From the NCBI GenBank assembly GCA_027922465.2, contig BQMF02000195.1, forward strand, positions 124,001 to 188,000: 64,000 nucleotides of DNA. Reading direction: 5' to 3'. The notes below the pieces were generated by a model. The model ran no database searches and was not told the origin of the DNA. It saw only the letters and a program-made list of their open reading frames with translations. The position numbers were made by a program, and so were the translations under genes. Below, in pieces: positions 58,637-64,000 of the stretch (positions within the stretch are counted from its first letter, which is position 1; each line of letters opens with the position of its first letter). Origin of the DNA: Turritopsis dohrnii. Its lineage: Eukaryota > Cnidaria > Hydrozoa > Anthoathecata > Oceaniidae.

Positions 58637-59864
58637 TTACATTTTATATTTAAGATCCAAAAAAGACTGCACATAGTTCATTTCTGTTACTTCATCAACA
58701 AGGGTTAGCTCACACAACTCTTTAAAGTTTGAATCCATGAAACAATTACTTTGTTCATTCACACCTGACTCTCTTTTGATTGTTTCGAGTTCTTCCTTGG
58801 AGACAACAAAGCCTATGATCATAGAAAATATTGACTTTTAGCACAAAGATCAAATATATGTATAAGTTTTAGAAATAGACTCTTACCACATTGTTCTAGG
58901 CCATATTTTTCAGGAAAATCGTAAATATGGTTTGGGATTCCATCAGCCATTAATGTGTTTTTTTTGATACCTGATTCTGTGAGGGTTCCATATAACGTCT
59001 TTAAATTCATCTAATTTGTTTTGTATTAGTGGTATCATCACAAAAGCAAGTTTCATTCTTAAATAGACAAAAAAATAATATTGAATTAATAAACTTAATA
59101 ACATTTTGCTCCGATTGAAGAATCGAATTGTTCATATGTACTTCATCACATCATAACAGTATTTTGATTTACAAATTTCTTTCAACAAAAACCAACGGAA
59201 ATAATGAACATTTTTACCTGCCATTCACGGAATCTCGATCATAATGTTTTTCTTCAAGAAGCCAAGAAAGTCCAACTTTGTAAAACTTTTCTAATCTTTC
59301 GTGGAGTTCTCTCTCTTCTCTCTCTTCTCTCTCTTGAGAAATAAGATTTTACGGCTAGCTGTATCCATGCACCCATATATTGCCAGTGGAAATGTTGAAT
59401 TTTGATAGCCCATGAGCTTATCGTGGGTGACCATCAAGAGAATAAACCCAGTCAGGCCCTTTAGTAACAAAATTCGTCTTCTTTTTTTTCTTCTTAAAAC
59501 CCGGTCGCTTTTCTTCTAAAACACTCTTGTATTCTTCTGTTAAAATGTTATATACAAGATCTCTAGGAACACAAAGTTCATATTTTTGCCTTATTTTAAG
59601 ATGTAGGGCTCGGTATCCGAGTAATTTTCCTGCACCCTCCATTTCTTTACGAACAGCAACTCTTACATCACCTTCAGTAGCATATTTGTCTTGATAGTAG
59701 ATCTCAAAATGTCTAAGTCTTCTATCTAATGTCCTAAGACTCCAATTATAATTTGGATAGTCTCTTTTAACGTAATCAAGTATTTCGTTTCTTTGCATTG
59801 ACTGTGTAACATATTGCCTCAAATCTTCTTCAAGACTAGTGTCATTTTCCCATTCCGACGACAT
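58637..59864 (-). pseudogene. Integrase-core (IS3-like/rve) transposase, three exons, two frame lesions
   Basis: Exon 1 (59864-59218): MSSEWENDTSLEEDLRQYV, an HTH-like RRLDRRLRHFEI-type region (LRTLDRRLRHF), GKLLGYRALHLKIRQKY, PRDLVYNIL, then VYSLDGH. One extra base at about 59420 shifts the frame into DKLMGYQNS..FPLAIYGCMDTASRK. It ends at a GT donor. Exon 2 (about 59050-58881): LDEFKDVIWNPHRI, then a frame slip in an A-run, GIPNHIYDFPEKYGLEQCG. Exon 3 (58813-58637) is the acidic tail. The D of SLDGH is the likely first catalytic Asp; part of the core between exons 1 and 2 is missing. The enzyme would cut and join transposon ends, but this copy is dead. Confidence 0.8.
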
Positions 59865-60129
59865 TGTTTAACAAAACAAGATCAACAAAAATTTTGTAAT
59901 AATAAGGGAAATTCCCGCCGTAGTTTTGATGTATAGGGGTTTGGACCAATGACACAAAATTAAAATCGATTTTAATTTAAAACTCATTCGAAAACAAAAT
60001 ACAAATGGATTTGATTTGATATGAATTTGATTAACATTTGAATTTAAATTTAGTTTTCAAATCAATTTAGATGTCTTTTTGTTTTTTAATCTAATTTTCC
60101 CTGTGGCAGTTCTCGGCCACCATAGACCT

Positions 60130-60663
60130 CCCTTTTACTCGCTGTATTCAAGGACTGATCGATATCGCACTTCCTTCTTTCCGTTTTGTGTGTTTGAGTG
60201 GAATAAACTGGATAGTCGAATATGTGATCTCCCTTCAATTTCCAGATTCAAATGTGCTATTCTCAAATTCGTACGACCTAAAGGAGAATCAACCTTCGAG
60301 GCAACAAACACCCGAGGAGTGATCTTACTGACTCGCCTCAGGGTTGGGTTCAGTCACCTGAGAGAGCATAAATTTCGTCACCACATTTATGACCAGTTGA
60401 TCCCTTTCGTAATTGTAGGACAAATTCCATTGAAATTACAGAAGATTTCCTGTTGCATTTCTCGAATTACTCAAATGATAGGCTCGCAATGCTAGACGGT
60501 CTTCGGAATCTCAGTATACATTTATTTCCGCTTAATCCTGTTTTCCTTTGTAGGATACTTCTATTTGGTGATCCTAGACTCGATATAAAAACAAATCGAA
60601 ATATTTTAGATATAGTTACCAGGTTTATTTATGACTCGAATCGTGTCAGCGTACCACTGTTAT
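60130..60663 (+). pseudogene. LINE ORF2 C-terminus after the nested insertions
   Basis: The frame resumes with PFYSLYSRTDRYRTSFFP, FCVFEWNKLD, ATNTRGVILLTRLRVGFSHL and REHKFRHHIYDQL; after a frameshift it continues to the stop near 60661. Joining across both DNA transposons, each minus one target copy, keeps the frame. An A-rich 3' tail follows at 60815-60841. Confidence 0.8.
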
Positions 60664-60867
60664 AGATCTCTATTTATTTACGCTTATTATTTATTAATTT
60701 ATTCATTTTTGTGTTTCTCGGTCCCTATCCTTGACGATATCACTTTGTGCCTTGCGATCATAGGGGTTGCTTGTATGCTTGTATATATTTTTGTTTTTGT
60801 GTAATATACTTATAAAGAAAAAAAAAACAAAACAAAAAAACTCCAACTTGTAATGACAGTAGTAGTA

Positions 60868-61930
60868 GTTCCCTTGGTTCCATGAATAATAAGCTTAAAT
60901 CTCTATTAACAGGACTAAATAAAGTTGTCACTGGTCTAACCAACAATGATAACAATGAAGATGAGCTTGAAATACAACTTCAAGCTATTAGCTGCAGTTA
61001 CCTTAACTGTGTTGAATTCAAGTCAACCGTTTCCAAATCTTTGGTAAATGTTTCAGCCTTCCACCTAAACATCGCTTCTATTTCCCGACATTATGATGAA
61101 CTTGAAACTGTGTTGGCTCAATTAAATCCTAATTTTAGTTTTATTGGTATTTCTGAAACTAAAGTCTTGTAGACTGTGAATCAGCTCCTGTGGAACAGGA
61201 ACATGATTTTCCTATTGCAGGTTGCAAAACGTTATATGCCCCCACTGAATCAACAAAAGGTGGTGTTTCTTTATACATCAGCAACTCCTATTCCTACAAA
61301 CTAAGGCCAGATCTCGATCAAATTTGCTATCTTGCTCGAAATCTTGAATCTGTTTTTGTTGAAATTGTCCGTCCCAAAAGCACCAACATAAATCACATGA
61401 TCTGCTAGCTTATTTAAAGGTAATTATCTAAAACCACTCTTGCACAAAATTTAAATGGAGAAAAAGAAGGTCCTTCTACTAGACGATTTCAACCTTGACC
61501 TTAAATGTGAAGAAGAGCATAATATAGCATCTTTTATGGACATACTCGACTTTCACCTTATTCTTCCACAGATTCTCTTACCAACAAGAGTGACAGAACA
61601 TTCTTAAACACTAATTCACAACATCTTCTACAGTGCTGCTGATTTTGGTACCAATCTGGAAACTTATGTTATGTTTCCGTCACTTGACTTTAACATAGCT
61701 GAGGAAGAGAGTTCTTACTTAAGACAAGACTGGTCCAAGTTCAACGACGAAGAATTTGTTTTGGATTACCTAGAAATTGATTGGGATGACCTGTTTGAGA
61801 GGTTTCGATTTGATCCAGATCTTTGCTTTAATGTTTTCAATGACAAAATCAAGGTTCTTATTGATCAACATATTCCCACAATCAAACTCATCAAACCAGT
61901 GGCGGACGCAGGGTACAGCTCATACAGCTC
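60868..61930 (+). pseudogene. Second LINE relic: endonuclease domain and linker
   Basis: FHLNIASISRHYDELETVLAQ and FSFIGISETK (61050-61165), then after a stop GGVSLYISNSYSYKLRPDL (61260-61320), and at 61671-61900 EIDWDDLFERF and FNDKIKVLIDQHIPTIK. This is the APE endonuclease and following region of another non-LTR element, truncated and broken by stops. No RT is present. Confidence 0.7.
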
Positions 61931-63002
61931 AAGCTGTAGTAAAATTTCGTCAAGAGAATCATTACTAAATGATTTACGGCCGTTCTCCTTTTTTATTTTC
62001 TTCGCCGATCTTTTGCTACGGCATCATAATCACGCGACGCGATAATAAGTACTGTCACTCAAAAATCTGTCCAATACATTTATTTATAGATTAGCGCATT
62101 AATAAGAAATTTTGAACTCATAAGCTTTACCGTCAAGTAAAGCAACATATCAATTATTAGCTTAATGAACAAGTCCCATTTACAAATATGCTGTTTTCCA
62201 TATGTGTCCTGTAATATAAAAACCAAAGAAAATATAAAATCTGAGAAATGAAAAAGGCAAAAGAAACAAAAAAACTGTGAAAACAAAAGAGTGAAATTGA
62301 AAAACCAACAGAACACTAAAAGCAGGCATTGAAATAGGAAACTCACGAAGTATATCGTTGATTACGACGCACAGATAAAAAGGAAACGTCACAGAGAAAA
62401 GAGAAAGATCTTATATACTATAATTAATGTATAATGTAAAAAGACACCAAAATATTGAATTTGAATTTTCCGTTTCCAACACTATATACACTGTTGTTTT
62501 TCTAAATGAACATACCGAATTTCAAAATAATTTTTACATTAATGGAAAGCCATTTTCAAGATCTCTCGGCTGGTATATTTTTGTGAAAAATGAAAAAGCG
62601 GTTTTTGAAAAAATAAGGAAAATGTCTTGGAAAAATGTAATTAAATTCTTAATGGTCGATTAAGATGTGAATGAAAAGAAAACATTTTTTGAAACAATGA
62701 CAGTAATTTGGAAAACAAGAAACAAATTTAAGCTGTGTGTTCACGAAAAACGTTTAAGTTTTATGTTTTTAAATATTAATTTGGGGTCTCAGCGCAAACA
62801 TAAAATTAAAAAAAAATTTGAATGGATTTAGCGCTTTCAAACAATAAGCACGATGTAATTAAACTACGTGTTAATCGACCATTAAAAATTTAATTACATT
62901 TTTCCAAGACATTTGCCTTATTTATACAAAAACAAAGAAACAACAATAGATTTTTTTAGATATTCAAGCCGTTAACTAATCCATCTCCCTCACACATCCC
63001 TG
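61931..63002. other. Unassigned DNA with a 44-bp inverted repeat
   Basis: AATGTCTTGGAAAAATGTAA...AATGGTCGATTAA at 62621-62663 is inverted at 62871-62914. A 78-codon plus frame at 62427-62663 (MYNVKRHQN...) has no recognisable motif and ends inside the left arm, so it is not called as a gene. Confidence 0.5.
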
Positions 63003-64000
63003 GTCAGATAAACTATATGGAGTAATGTTGCTCCTATATGGTTTGGTGTTGTTTTAATAAGAAAGCATGGGTGAGAGGTTGTTCATGGATAGACTATTCA
63101 CTAGAGCAACCTCGGACCTAGGGTTTGTCGTCTTTTTAACAAGAAACTACGAGTAAAGAGGTTATTTCTTAGAGTTTTTAAACTGTATATAGAAAACCAT
63201 GTCGTGATATCAGTTCCTGTTTTTTTAGTATCATCCGACCTCCATCGAGAAACAGCCTACAATCTATCGGTAATCTATCGAGCCGAGATCTTGAATGTAC
63301 ATGAAAATGTTTTAAAAGCGAGTTTCAGCTTTACTGGCTTGAAGTTTCTAGTGCTTCTTTTAAGAGGATATTATCTGTCAAATGTTTTCCCGAAAATATG
63401 GAGTGAGAGTCTCCTCCACACTTCGAAATATTGTTTCTTAAGATTTCTAATGCACCAAGTCATATGAAGAAATTGGGATAAAAGATCAGGAGGAGGGCGT
63501 TTTTTTCCTTTTTGTAAAAAAATTACCATTCATCTCGTCGAAACATGACGTGTTTTACTGTTCTGTAAATTATATATAATGTTCATGCAGTTGACGTCAG
63601 CAATATGAAAAAGAACATCCAGTAGGACCAGATCCTTGGATGCTATTTTACGGAATAGTAACCGGGAGTTCCGCAACAAACAGTTTCACGAAAAAGTGTT
63701 TCAATGATATGAACAAAAGCCTTCCTGATTTTAAAAATGAGTTGACTCGACCAATACTTGTTGAATTAGACAAATTTTCTCATATTATCTAGATTCGCTA
63801 CAAATAGGCTTTTCAATGTTTAGGCTGAGTTATCTAAAACCCTGCCACTCTTATCATACGGCTTGATTATAATAATAGAGTTGAAAACACTCCCTTCTTT
63901 TTGATGGATGAGGTATAACGAAAACTTGCTCACTAAATCCTGACAGCAGATAAATTCAAGGCAAATTAAACTGATTTTTGCCTATCGGTTAGACGAGTTG
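63003..64000 (+). pseudogene. Duplicated block B: decayed copy of the GTF3C3-like last exon and flank
   Basis: Colinear with 16248-17560. The splice acceptor (TTTTTTTAG) and the start of the last exon are kept, but CATTACAT is missing from the exon start, shifting the frame, and sequence corresponding to about 16548-16743 is deleted, removing the C-terminal codons and stop. It continues to the window edge, so its full length is unknown. No other GTF3C3 exon lies nearby within the window. Confidence 0.88.

Larger units (their letters stand above)
56244..60125. mobile_element. 3.9-kb TIR transposon carrying an alpha-kinase gene and an rve-type transposase
   Basis: Perfect 31-bp inverted ends beginning CTATGGTGGCCGAGAACTGC are at 56244-56274 and 60095-60125, flanked by ACCT on both sides (56240-56243, 60126-60129). 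The plus strand encodes an alpha-kinase protein, the minus strand a three-exon integrase-core transposase; the genes converge. The rve-type SLDGHDKL signature belongs to a eukaryotic transposase group with IS3-like cores. It lies 15 bp beyond MITE-A copy 3 in the same LINE ORF. Confidence 0.9.
50900..60841 (+). mobile_element. LINE (CR1/L2- or Jockey-like) broken by three insertions
   Basis: Endonuclease (50937-51831), RT (54001-55573) and C-terminal (60130-60660) parts of one ORF2 are colinear, and the element ends in an A-rich tail at about 60815-60841. The gaps are exactly filled by an LTR element, MITE-A and an alpha-kinase transposon. Without them the LINE is about 3.2 kb. Its 5' limit is uncertain. 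Frameshifts and loss of the RT catalytic box make it inactive. Confidence 0.85.

Noticed and set aside
62427..62663. 78-codon frame as a small gene
   Set aside because: No motif, and its end coincides with one arm of an inverted repeat.

Overview
This is AT-rich, intron-containing animal DNA. It holds part of one conserved multi-exon gene, two conserved single-coding-exon genes, and a very large load of transposable elements. Profilins of the 140-residue MSWDSYIDN type, together with 2A-carrying LINEs, DIRS, Ngaro and Penelope elements and CXC-domain transposons, point to a marine or freshwater invertebrate, possibly a cnidarian or sponge. The species cannot be fixed from the sequence. No bacterial genes, rRNA, CRISPR array or convincing tRNA were seen.

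Layout. 1-16.6 kb: the 3' two thirds of a TPR gene recognised as GTF3C3 (TFIIIC subunit 3), plus strand. Its 8.2-kb intron holds two mobile elements. One is a terminal-inverted-repeat (TIR) element encoding a cysteine-rich CXC protein with nuclease-like motifs. The other is an antisense RLE-type LINE with an unbroken 1006-codon ORF. 16.2-17.6 kb: the gene's last part and downstream flank, repeated in decayed form at 63.0-64.0 kb. 18-31 kb: two tandem profilin genes (minus strand) among short inverted-repeat elements with TTA or TA target duplications, copies of a (TAC/TCC)-bearing dispersed repeat, and much unassigned DNA.

31.9-42.4 kb is a nested stack. A 0.65-kb TIR element (here called MITE-A) is split by a DIRS-type tyrosine-recombinase retrotransposon. 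The DIRS element is in turn interrupted by a Ngaro-type element, inserted in the last sense codon of its recombinase ORF, and by a second complete MITE-A. 42.4-43.7 kb is a truncated Penelope-like element (RT plus GIY-YIG) with a hammerhead-like motif. 43.8-50.6 kb holds relics: a CXC-gene tail, a long palindrome, one arm of a 0.54-kb inverted duplication, and LINE fragments.

50.9-60.8 kb is one LINE with a 2A-like N-terminal motif, broken by three insertions: a short-LTR Ty3-like element that has lost its RT, a MITE-A copy with a perfect 7-bp target duplication, and a 3.9-kb TIR transposon with a 4-bp target duplication. This last element carries an rve/integrase-core transposase gene and, convergently, an intact alpha-kinase ORF. 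A second LINE relic and unassigned DNA follow.

The most unusual items are the alpha-kinase-bearing transposon, the CXC/FEN-like TIR element, and the insertion history, which can be read from clean junctions.
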